A stretch of 64,000 bases of DNA. It comes from Siphonodentalium dalli (Eukaryota; Mollusca; Scaphopoda; Gadilida; Siphonodentaliidae). Below, piece by piece: positions 56,201-59,384 of the stretch (position 1 is its first letter; the number at the start of each line of letters is the position of its first letter). The position numbers and the translations under genes are program-made. The DNA lies in the NCBI GenBank assembly GCA_032622095.1, contig CP136064.1:176158247-176222246 (forward strand). The letters are read 5' to 3'. The notes beneath the pieces were generated by a model. It was not told the origin of the DNA, made no database searches, and saw only the letters and a program-made list of their open reading frames with translations.

Positions 56201-56662
56201 ATTCTGTAGAAGCCAATATTGAATTTCATGAAATTCTTACTTTTTTTTTTAAAGAAACGCTGTAGATTAGTAGAAGATATTTCAAAGACTGTATTCATTG
56301 GTGGGAAACTGTCAGATAATAAGTTCAACAAACGGCCTACGGCTTTTTCGTTCATGAAAATTTTTCAGATAATAATTTCAACAAACGGCCTATTATCAAT
56401 TGCGGCTTTATTATCTGAACAATGATTATATGGTAAAGAAAGGGTTAATATTACTCTTTCAGATAATGTCAAAGCACTGTATCGGCGAGCCAAAGCTCAT
56501 GTCGGAGCATGGAATCCCGAGGAAGCAAAAGCAGATTTCCATCGCGCCATGGAGCTTGATCCGTCCCTAACTAAAAATGTCACCAAAGAACTACACAATC
56601 TGGCCGAACTGGAAAATGAAAAGAAAAACGAGGACAGTAAGAAATTGAAAGGAATGTTCTGA
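25018..56662 (+). CDS. AIP: AIP, AH-receptor-interacting protein (six exons)
   Basis: Joining 25018-25116, 44641-44820, 46664-46841, 50540-50726, 51244-51386 and 56463-56662 gives 987 bp: 328 codons plus TGA, with every junction GT/AG and in phase. The product starts MADLVYNLQKRG and carries the FKBP-like hallmark MELIIGKKFKL (about residues 60-70), a HCCG motif (about 119-122) and a TPR region (about residues 175-300) with CQLY, ALYRRAKAH and the MELDPSL turn. AIP is an immunophilin-like co-chaperone: its N-terminal FKBP-type domain lacks strong isomerase activity, and its TPR domain and C-terminal helix bind the HSP90 EEVD tail and clients such as the aryl hydrocarbon receptor in the cytosol. 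Human AIP has 330 residues and, as I recall, the same 99 bp and 180 bp coding lengths for exons 1 and 2. The C-terminus (KLKGMF) is shorter than the human one. Intron 1 is 19,524 bp and full of transposons. Family assignment is strong; expression is not shown. Confidence 0.94.
25326..26552 (-). CDS. RNase H protein of a non-LTR retrotransposon (5'-truncated)
   Basis: Uninterrupted 408-codon frame. An RNase H fold runs from about residue 93 to 235: IFTDGS (D100), LNAELYGL (E141), VISDSKSAL (D170) and GHTNITGNDLAD (D227), so all four acidic catalytic residues are present. A C-terminal finger, C329-x-C331...H339-x4-C344, is typical of the 3' end of RNase H-bearing LINE ORF2 proteins of the I/Jockey type. 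No reverse transcriptase lies upstream; the frame begins near 26552, and the TIR element begins about 140 bp further on. It sits in AIP intron 1, antisense, 210 bp from exon 1. Most likely a 5'-truncated LINE insertion young enough to have no stops; a stand-alone domesticated RNase H gene is a remote alternative. Confidence 0.8.
   Translation of the reverse strand: MTQISTIINSFSVGEIRDTPMAKLYSFGKYLLGNKLGSIEKEPIYLPESDDFCTYAIYSTPETLPNSSNTSQAASLDIESNDNCKFLQSTGGKDLIIFTDGSVLNNGHSGSAAVIYTSGLLSDPVIISEPVQSSDDSLNAELYGLRLGLIYAKSFVKTKKLSVATIVISDSKSALQTIYNRDYYKGHIDHTRACNSLINDIFNETGSRVILKWMRGHTNITGNDLADIAAKEAASTVPQASFTDHSNLNSFKEHKNAIKDSVKCKWQTSWDLCKTSQHTQELFPITGMKPTKFSFSDRATEVKVNRLKLGHTLLNEHMFKMNLVATPKCSCGEQGTILHYILNCSLNQGYRDILFSDLTESPQLQDSINDSGKTIKLLLGQCEGLSADTELLRHKLVHNFVRSSGISV
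26707..26976 (+). repeat. Left terminal inverted repeat of the ~4.0 kb element
   Basis: Begins near TCGTGTATACGGGTCCCAC. It contains three ATACCAAGCA units, then a block ending in AATGGTTGTTTTAGT, then a TGCTTGGTATATAGCG palindromic section, and ends near CCAATTAGACACAATAT. All of these recur inverted at the right end. Confidence 0.75.
27280..28071 (-). pseudogene. MULE-type transposase, C-terminal fragment
   Basis: Open frame of 263 codons, read in the same frame as the preceding reverse-transcriptase C-terminus and separated from it only by the TAA at 28072-28074. It shows YDAINGLFFTFATHTLCTLH, then LKKN, which resembles the LC..HLKKN motif of MULE transposases. Further on come HWTNNNCESLNNIIK, QHRDVRSALYGAGSFML and a lysine-rich tail. 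The N-terminal half with the first catalytic aspartate is missing. The family call rests on motif resemblance from memory. Its C-terminus faces the left TIR. Confidence 0.6.
28769..30052 (-). pseudogene. Reverse transcriptase domain (frame 2 of the retrotransposon ORF)
   Basis: 427-codon frame. KKSGGIDHVVNEHL, IIVPLYKG and SYRAITLLPVIYKTFE are RT motifs 0-2. FLDSQKAFD (D147) is motif A, QGTRQGEVTSP is motif B, and TADD (D247, D248) is motif C. It ends LETFIPR at a premature stop; the downstream frame continues the protein, so the stop reflects a frameshift. Confidence 0.8.
30040..30213 (-). pseudogene. PHD-finger N-terminus of the retrotransposon ORF
   Basis: Starts MSSKPCYPCGVCGDEC and contains CDLCDKWFHLPC and YLCVQC, giving all eight zinc ligands of a PHD finger. 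The frame runs on for about 20 residues and stops at 29974, while the RT frame takes over at about 30050. It is the part of the ORF nearest the right TIR. Confidence 0.7.
30466..30732 (-). repeat. Right terminal inverted repeat of the ~4.0 kb element
   Basis: Read on the minus strand it repeats the left terminus: GGTCCCACTATATACCAAGC, the triple ATACCAAGCA, GTCATATAAGGTTATATGG, and later AAAATCCAATTAATCACAAT. The middle third is more diverged than the outer part. Confidence 0.75.
30746..31580. other. AIP intron 1, nothing recognised
   Basis: Immediately right of the ~4.0 kb TIR element. No continuation of the RNase H LINE is visible here. Confidence 0.4.
31581..31661. mobile_element. Short palindromic element, copy 1
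   Basis: AGTCCAACAAATTAGACGAT...GGATTAAGACC...GGCCTTAATCC. It folds on itself and is the inverted relative of 37441-37524. Confidence 0.5.
31662..33938. other. AIP intron 1, local duplications only
   Basis: Contains the 26 bp duplication, a 19-C run, and ACACTTATATACGAA.TTTGAGCTC words at about 33061 and 33854 that hint at a decayed relative of the adjacent 122 bp-monomer elements. Confidence 0.4.
33115..33168 (+). repeat. 26 bp tandem duplication
   Basis: CCGCGTTCTTAGGAACACAA then CACGCT is present twice in a row. A nearby pair (AATCCCGTCGTGAACCCC at about 33287 and 33332) is a second local duplication. Confidence 0.65.
33939..34479 (+). mobile_element. Element with 122 bp tandem monomers, copy 1
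   Basis: The head AGCCGATGAGCCCGACGTTG is followed by monomers marked by TTTCCGAGATCTCGTCTGCG at 34031, 34153 and 34275, exactly 122 bp apart. The tail runs from GATCGGTCGAGAATC through an (ACAG)n tract to GAGGTCTTCAAAATATATAT. Overlapping open frames on both strands follow the monomer phase and are not genes. This is the pearl/Helentron-associated style of architecture. Confidence 0.65.
34484..35009 (+). mobile_element. Element with 122 bp tandem monomers, copy 2
   Basis: Same head (AGCCGATGAGCCCGACGTTG) and tail as the copy just upstream. Monomers begin near 34581, 34697 and 34819; the first is shortened to 116 bp by loss of a GCATGC word. The two copies are separated by only a few bases. 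Confidence 0.65.
35943..36101. mobile_element. Possible ~160 bp inverted-repeat element
   Basis: TGTGTGCG...GTACGATTTTAGTCGAGCGA...GTGATTGGC on the left and GGCCAATCGTGCGACAAAAT...GCGATTTTCCACCGCACACG on the right are rough inverted relatives. The alignment needs gaps. Confidence 0.35.
36281..36340 (+). repeat. 30 bp tandem duplication
   Basis: GTCAGGCAACTATTTTCGGT followed by ACA occurs at 36281 and 36311, a recent-looking direct duplication. Confidence 0.7.
36341..37440. other. AIP intron 1, nothing recognised
   Basis: No supported feature. Confidence 0.45.
37441..37524. mobile_element. Short palindromic element, copy 2
   Basis: ATTAGACTAGAAGGGTTAAG...TATCTTAACCCGAATAGTCT. The arms pair over about 23 bp, and it is inverted relative to the 31581 copy with about 80% agreement. 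The pair could also be read as termini of a 5.9 kb element, but each copy being a palindrome makes two separate insertions more likely. Confidence 0.5.
37525..38960. other. AIP intron 1, nothing recognised
   Basis: A short GC-richer stretch near 38520-38600 stands out from the AT-rich surroundings but has no frame or repeat I can name. Confidence 0.4.
38961..39103. mobile_element. Palindromic transposon family D, copy 2 (complete foldback)
   Basis: GCCTTGAAAT...TCTGTCATTTGCAGAATGAG on the left is mirrored by CTCATTCTGCAAATGACAGG...ATTTCAAGGC on the right, with about 65-base arms and a short centre around GCATAGCGTGTTAGC. In AIP intron 1. Confidence 0.7.
39104..39903. other. AIP intron 1, nothing recognised
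   Basis: No supported feature between the family D foldback and the pearl-like element. Confidence 0.4.
39904..41060 (+). mobile_element. Pearl-like element with ~155/164 bp monomers, copy 1 (AIP intron 1)
   Basis: The head TTTAGCTCAACTTTACTTTG forms a hairpin with AAAGTTTGAGCT. About six monomers follow, marked by TTTGGGGTCATTCGG at roughly 40083, 40238, 40402, 40566, 40721 and 40878. The tail TTCCAAGTTGAGCTACAGTG ends with the hairpin GTGTCATTGACAC. Conserved arms around a tandem-repeat core are the defining layout of pearl elements of bivalves, now grouped with Helentrons. No coding capacity. Confidence 0.7.
41061..44640. other. 3' part of AIP intron 1, nothing recognised
   Basis: Contains a (TA)n stretch near 41500. 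A frame at 42829-43092 shows no family motif. The intron ends with a modest polypyrimidine tract and TTCCAG. Confidence 0.4.
44641..44820 (+). CDS. AIP: AIP exon 2 (FKBP-like domain core)
   Basis: The acceptor TTCCAG sits immediately before 44641 and the donor GTAGGG begins at 44821. The 60 codons carry FHYKT, TVLDDSR, the strongly conserved MELIIGKKFKL and VWEECIKTM. Phase 0 on both sides. The 180 bp length equals that of human AIP exon 2 as I recall it. Confidence 0.95.
45194..45213 (+). repeat. (AGATA)n microsatellite
   Basis: AGATAAGATAAGATAAGATA, four units, in AIP intron 2. Confidence 0.8.
45482..45719 (+). mobile_element. Foldback transposon family B, copy 5 (AIP intron 2)
   Basis: CATTTTAACTTTCTGAAATT through ATGCGAGTACCCCATAGGGG hairpins to ATCACGAAAGGGTTA. 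The second hairpin has lost most of one arm. Confidence 0.7.
45720..46663. other. AIP intron 2, one unassigned frame
   Basis: The frame 46037-46282 (plus) encodes 81 residues with no recognised motif. It could be an unused or alternative exon, but AIP homology runs directly from exon 2 to exon 3 without it. Confidence 0.35.
46664..46841 (+). CDS. AIP: AIP exon 3 (end of FKBP-like domain)
   Basis: The acceptor is CTTTTCAG and the donor GTAAAC. It encodes HTASYPIISKDLRKI, then HCCGM and DLDELLKSPQPLVFTL, matching the AIP segment around the HCCG motif. It ends in phase 1: the last base joins AG of exon 4 to give the Glu of E-I-L-K-V. Confidence 0.93.
47122..47339. mobile_element. ~218 bp foldback element in AIP intron 3
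   Basis: CTACATGTCTGTGGCTCAAC, GCTGTTTTATACGACATGC on the left pairs with the complement of ATGTTGGATGAAACAGCGTC, GGGCCACAGACGTGTTGG on the right. The arms are about 45 bp with several mismatches. Confidence 0.5.
47720..47840 (+). mobile_element. Palindromic transposon family D, copy 3
   Basis: AGTGTCTGTCATTCGCAGAA through GGCATCACCAAATTCACC to GGGGACCTCATTCTGCTTAT. Same family as at 121, 38961 and 49548. In AIP intron 3. Confidence 0.65.
48015..49429. mobile_element. 1.4 kb hAT-like non-autonomous element in AIP intron 3
   Basis: CAGGGTTTCCGCCAG at 48015 and its exact complement CTGGCGGAAACCCTG ending at 49429. Both are flanked by TTATATA, which would be a target duplication (7 bp seen; hAT usually makes 8). 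It carries a 15-base G run at 48792-48806. No coding frame resembling a transposase. Confidence 0.6.
49548..49726 (-). mobile_element. Palindromic transposon family D, copy 4
   Basis: Reverse orientation of the 121-297 copy, with the asymmetric tail first (GGTCTCCAATAGCTGTTGAG) and the CTCATTCTGCAAATGACA end on the right. In AIP intron 3, just upstream of the SINE. Confidence 0.65.
49781..50193 (-). mobile_element. tRNA-derived SINE in AIP intron 3
   Basis: On the minus strand the right end reads GGAAGTGGTAGCCCAGTGGT then TAGAGTGTCGGACTTGTAAT, where TAGCCCAGTGG is a pol III A box. About 35 bases on, GTGTGAGTTCGCGGCC stands at the B box position. The 3' end reads GCGCTATATGAGCACAATTA and finishes in an (ATT)n tail (49784-49796). 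Length about 410 bp. A structural tRNA is excluded because the acceptor and anticodon arms do not pair. Confidence 0.7.
50266..50299 (+). repeat. 34-base C run
   Basis: Uninterrupted cytosines in AIP intron 3. Other long G/C runs are at 23320-23337 (C), 33544-33562 (C) and 48792-48806 (G). Lengths of such runs are unreliable in sequencing. Confidence 0.85.
50540..50726 (+). CDS. AIP: AIP exon 4 (linker and first TPR)
   Basis: The acceptor is ATTGCAG and the donor GTTGGT. It reads EILKVEVPGSYEKEIW, then KIPTLKERGNKFFSEKDYSQ, then AAELYSQALGILEQLSM. The GNKFF....Y..AAELYSQAL pattern is the first TPR. It ends in phase 2 (AG), completed by the first base of exon 5 to Arg. Confidence 0.94.
50997..51158 (-). 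repeat. Single pearl-type monomer in AIP intron 4
   Basis: Read on the minus strand: TAGCATGGGCTACTAGTACA, ATTTGTCATGGCTGTTGACT, CATTTTGGGGTCATTTGGC, GGCCACTGGCGGCCACG on plus. One monomer without head or tail, sitting between exons 4 and 5. Confidence 0.65.
51244..51386 (+). CDS. AIP: AIP exon 5 (second TPR)
   Basis: The acceptor is CTTTCAG and the donor is the strong GTAAGT. It encodes EKPHAEEWDKFEDDKVPFLL, then NLSQCQLYDKDFYKVIDHTS and KVLERHP, matching the AIP segment with LLLNYCQC and the following Y..VLDHC helix. It ends in phase 1. Confidence 0.94.
51435..51575 (+). mobile_element. Helentron-like element, copy 4 (fragment, AIP intron 5)
   Basis: The head ATACCCCCCTCCCTGTAACA...GGGGGTGAGGTATAT is followed by GGAATCATCTTGTCC and a truncated monomer (TTTGTCCGAGCTTGTATTCC). 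No 3' hairpin. Confidence 0.5.
51685..51768. mobile_element. Family A half element (right arm only)
   Basis: ACAAGCCATATTTCCGACTA through CCATAATTCTGCTG to TTAGGGCATTACTGTA. The left arm is missing. In AIP intron 5, 300 bp after exon 5. Confidence 0.7.
51839..52005 (+). repeat. Direct repeat, intron 5 left copy
   Basis: GTTCTCC...TTCTAAAAATAGCC.ATAAAA.TGTCCCG...TATTAATTGA.AGAAAC...TATACC.GGAA. The same order recurs at 55812-55999. Confidence 0.5.
52232..53013 (+). pseudogene. 3' remnant of a LINE reverse transcriptase in AIP intron 5
   Basis: Starts in PILEYAFPVWDN and continues through MARIVKGATIST and SETGWELLSSCCRKHKLCQF to a frameshift and stop near 52435. It resumes with MIRGTAPIDF, SFLPAAITEWNKLPETTKGS and KKIPLLFM, and after another frameshift ends GELETTYHYLFECTF...MRTKRFP with TGA at 53011-53013. 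RPILEYA..VW, a FLPA.I.EWN.LP block and a terminal C...H....C finger are usual in the last quarter of LINE ORF2 proteins. Same strand as AIP, 5'-truncated and at least twice frameshifted. Confidence 0.75.
53014..55811. other. AIP intron 5, nothing recognised
   Basis: Spacer between the LINE remnant and the right direct repeat. No gene-like frame or tandem pattern found. Confidence 0.4.
55812..55999 (+). repeat. Direct repeat, intron 5 right copy
   Basis: Same order of words as 51839-52005, roughly two-thirds identical by eye, same orientation, about 4.0 kb apart. The interval holds the LINE remnant. LTR-like in arrangement, but no LTR-retrotransposon genes lie between. Confidence 0.5.
56004..56448 (+). 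mobile_element. TIR transposon family C, copy 4, abutting AIP exon 6
   Basis: Starts near AAGGACCCTTTCTTGACTAA and ends GGTAAAGAAAGGGTTAA at 56448, about 15 bp before exon 6. Longer than its relatives: the GATAATAAGTTCAACAAACG block is duplicated, and about 110 bp of unrelated sequence is present. Confidence 0.6.
56463..56662 (+). CDS. AIP: AIP exon 6 (third TPR, C-terminus, stop)
   Basis: The acceptor TTACTCTTTCAG precedes 56463. It encodes DNVKALYRRAKAHVGAWNPE, then EAKADFHRAMELDPSLTKNV, then a charged helix ending KKLKGMF and TGA at 56660-56662. The DNVKA...R.KAH...WN..EA..DF pattern is the hallmark third TPR of AIP. A palindromic transposon ends only about 15 bp upstream of this exon, so the polypyrimidine tract is squeezed against the insertion. 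Confidence 0.95.
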
Positions 56663-56751
56663 TGAATATCTACCATAGATGAGCACAGATCAAAAGATGG
56701 GCATTTTATTCTACACCTGTTCAAGTCTGATTATAATTTGCTGAATGGTTT

Positions 56752-56784
56752 AGGTCAAAATGACCTACTAGGTCAAAATGACCT
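56752..56784 (+). promoter_or_regulatory. Two palindromic nuclear-receptor-type sites 3' of AIP
   Basis: AGGTCAAAATGACCT occurs twice, at 56752-56766 and 56770-56784, each a perfect inverted pair of AGGTCA half-sites with a 3-base spacer (IR3, the oestrogen-response-element geometry). A further AGGTCA half-site is at 56803-56808. They begin 90 bp after the AIP stop codon, so they lie in or just beyond the 3' UTR. Whether a receptor binds is unknown; they may simply be a short duplicated palindrome. Confidence 0.4.
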
Positions 56785-56852
56785 ACACAATCATGATTGG
56801 GTAGGTCATTCTGAAATTTAGTAGCTAAAAAAAGTGGGGAATTCTCACAAGC

Positions 56853-57136
56853 TTAACCTTTACATGACTGCACCTTCCTGAAATTTTGCGAAAACCCTGT
56901 GCCAATGCATTCTCTTATATATGCGAGTCTGCCATATGGAGCCTCGCATATATAAGAGAATACATTGGCCTAACAATATTTATTTTCACCTTGTAAGCCA
57001 GTGCATTTGCCCATACATGTATATGCAAAGTTGTGGTAAATATTGTTTGGCCAATGTATTCTCTTATATATAAAAGAATGCTTTGGCACAGGGTTTTCGC
57101 AAAATTACAGGAAGCTCCAGTCATGGAAGGGTTAAA
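56853..57136. mobile_element. Foldback transposon family B, copy 6, with two left ends
   Basis: Starts TTAACCTTTACATGACTG and ends CAGTCATGGAAGGGTTAA. Both ends carry the left-type segment (TTTTGCGAAAACCCTGTGCC and its complement), so this copy is a head-to-head inverted dimer. About 190 bp after the AIP stop codon. Confidence 0.7.
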
Positions 57137-57182
57137 AGCAGAAATATTATTATCATAACTTGTCATTCCTTCATCATATAGT

Positions 57183-57364
57183 TACAGTAATGCCCTAAAT
57201 AATCAACTGCTTAACCACAGCAGAATTATGGGTAATTTTTCAGGATTTAGTCGGAAATATGGCTTGTTGCCATTCATCGGAAAGCCATATTTCTGACAAA
57301 ATCCTGAAAAATTACCCATAATTCTGCTGTGGTTAAGGAGTCAATTATTTAGGGCATTACTGTA
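57183..57364. mobile_element. Family A palindrome lacking the central turn
   Basis: TACAGTAATGCCCTAAATAA to TTTAGGGCATTACTGTA. The region around the hairpin turn is deleted, joining CATCGGAAAG directly to CCATATTTCTGACAAA. Confidence 0.75.
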
Positions 57365-57819
57365 TATCTAAAACACTTACGGCATTTTGTCCTACACAAA
57401 CTCATTTTAAATTTTGTTTAGGACAATGTCCTTGACCGAACGCTTATTATCAGACTTGAACCTGTTGGCTCAAAATAAACCTGACTAAGGCATAGACATG
57501 TTTTATATGCAGAGTCTGAATATTTGCCATCAGATTCACTACAATAATTACATGTCCTACCTCTTTGTGTTGTAACATGCAGTATTTTTGACATATTAAC
57601 TTGCAATTCTCCAAAACTGCTCTCAACACTGGATCCACATAATTAGACCTATGTATTATGTACACAGTGGTTTTGTTCTTTTGTGTTACCAATGTACAAA
57701 TGATCCCCAGATTTATAAATTTGGGTTATTCTGTTGTCAAGATATCAAATGTCAGTTTGTCCAAGGTAATGGAAGGCATCTCCCACAGAAATAAATCAAC
57801 ATACTTTGAACTGCTGTAT
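57365..57819. other. Downstream flank of AIP, possible poly(A) signals
   Basis: No AATAAA lies in the first 500 bp after the AIP stop. Candidates are at 57474-57479 and near 57790, beyond two transposon insertions, so the true 3' end cannot be fixed from sequence. Confidence 0.3.
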
Positions 57820-58312
57820 GTAAATCAGTAGATCATGCCATGAATCTCAGCTCTATCTAATGCCATTAGAGATCATATTCCACCAGTACAAAACCTTGGA
57901 ACTTTTTGAAGTTTTGACAGGGAACCTTATAAAGTAAAAAAATAACAGGGAACATATTTCTTAGTTAGTACCTGTTCCTTAATAATGTACTTCACTGTAG
58001 TTGAAGGTCCCAACACGAAATTTCATAATTTAAGTGACTTTGTGAGCGATTTTGCTTTGCGTCACTTACAATTATTTAACTTATTCTGGGTAATTAATTT
58101 GATGTTTATTGTGATATCGGCTCATAAAAGTCACAGAAAAACAACACACAATTTTTAGTTGGGACCTTTACCTATAGTGAAGTACATTATATAGGAAGAG
58201 GTGACAACTGCGTTATGTTTTTGACTTTATAAGGTTCCCTGTCAAAACTTTAAAAAGTTCCCAGGTTTTGTAATGGTGGAATATGATTTCATGGCATGAT
58301 CTAGTAAATCAG
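57820..58312. mobile_element. ~490 bp foldback element downstream of AIP
   Basis: AGATCATGCCATGA..., ATCATATTCCACCA, GAAGTTTTGACAGGGAACCT, AATGTACTTCACT and GGTCCCAAC on the left all recur inverted on the right (58150-58306). The arms are about 150-190 bp, around a centre that is not palindromic. Confidence 0.7.
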
Positions 58313-58621
58313 TGGCTAAAGATTTTCATGGGGAAATGAAATCCGGTGGCATATATTCCAGACCTGAAACTTGTGGCATTTCATTTGAGCTTCATCTCAT
58401 GAGATTTTTCATATTTCAGCTGTATCTCCTTAAGTAGCATTCAGACGAATATTTGCATTGGTCCGTATGTTGCATTGACACAATCTGTTGTCTGCGTTAA
58501 ACCGTTTATACGTATGCGTACATTGCATTATAACATTGAGCTTCCGATTAATAATTGCAGCTAATAAGATCGCTGTTAGAATAAATGCAATATTGCAAAT
58601 CAATCTATCTGTATTAAATTA

Positions 58622-58982
58622 AAGTGATGTGAAACACTCAGGTAGGGTGATCAAATAGAAATGTAGAATAATCTTGCTCAAAGTAGTTATTTTTACGAAT
58701 ATAAATCCAAATTTACAATACACCGTCATTCTTATATATCAATTAAATTCAATGACTCTCGGTGTCGAAATCATTTGCATTCATTTATCGCCGTTTGTTT
58801 CGTCCCTAATCGAGATGTAAATATTTACAGTTGCGCATTGTTCAGGTGATGTTTTCTATGTAGTGGTGTGATCAATTTCATTGAGATTTTCGGCAATGTT
58901 AGTAGAATTTTACATCCCCCCAGTTGGCACAACGCCTGAGTACTAACTTATCAGTTTAATTCACCCGAACAAGTCCATACTA
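58622..58982 (-). mobile_element. Copy of the 433 bp element interior, ends lost
   Basis: GTGATGTGAAACACTCAGGT...ACTAACTTATCAGTTTAA...CCCGAACAAGTCCAT is the reverse complement of the interior of 9189-9621. The CAGTAATGCCC termini are not recognisable. Confidence 0.55.
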
Positions 58983-59384
58983 TGTCTTCAATTCTGCGAT
59001 AATGTCAACCCTGTCAAATCCCAACAAATAACTCTTTATTGACATATTATAAAATAACATGATGTTCACATCACAGCTGTCTGAATGCCCTAGTGTTATT
59101 GTCTGTAATTCAATTCCAAAGCAATGTATGCAACAGACTCGTCTGAACACTACTTTAGAACTGAAACTTACCTCCACCCCTTCACATTGACAGAGATTGT
59201 AGTTGGGTCCTACTAACTCAGTGAAGTTACTCTGGGTAAGTTAGCTTGATGATCACTTTCCAATTCTGGTATCATCTGTGTTATCGATAGTTGTTATCAT
59301 AAAATTCACCCGTATTATGTGTTGTCATTGTTTTTTATATATTTATTTGGTTGTTACAGAATAAATTGAACTTTAAACATGTAG

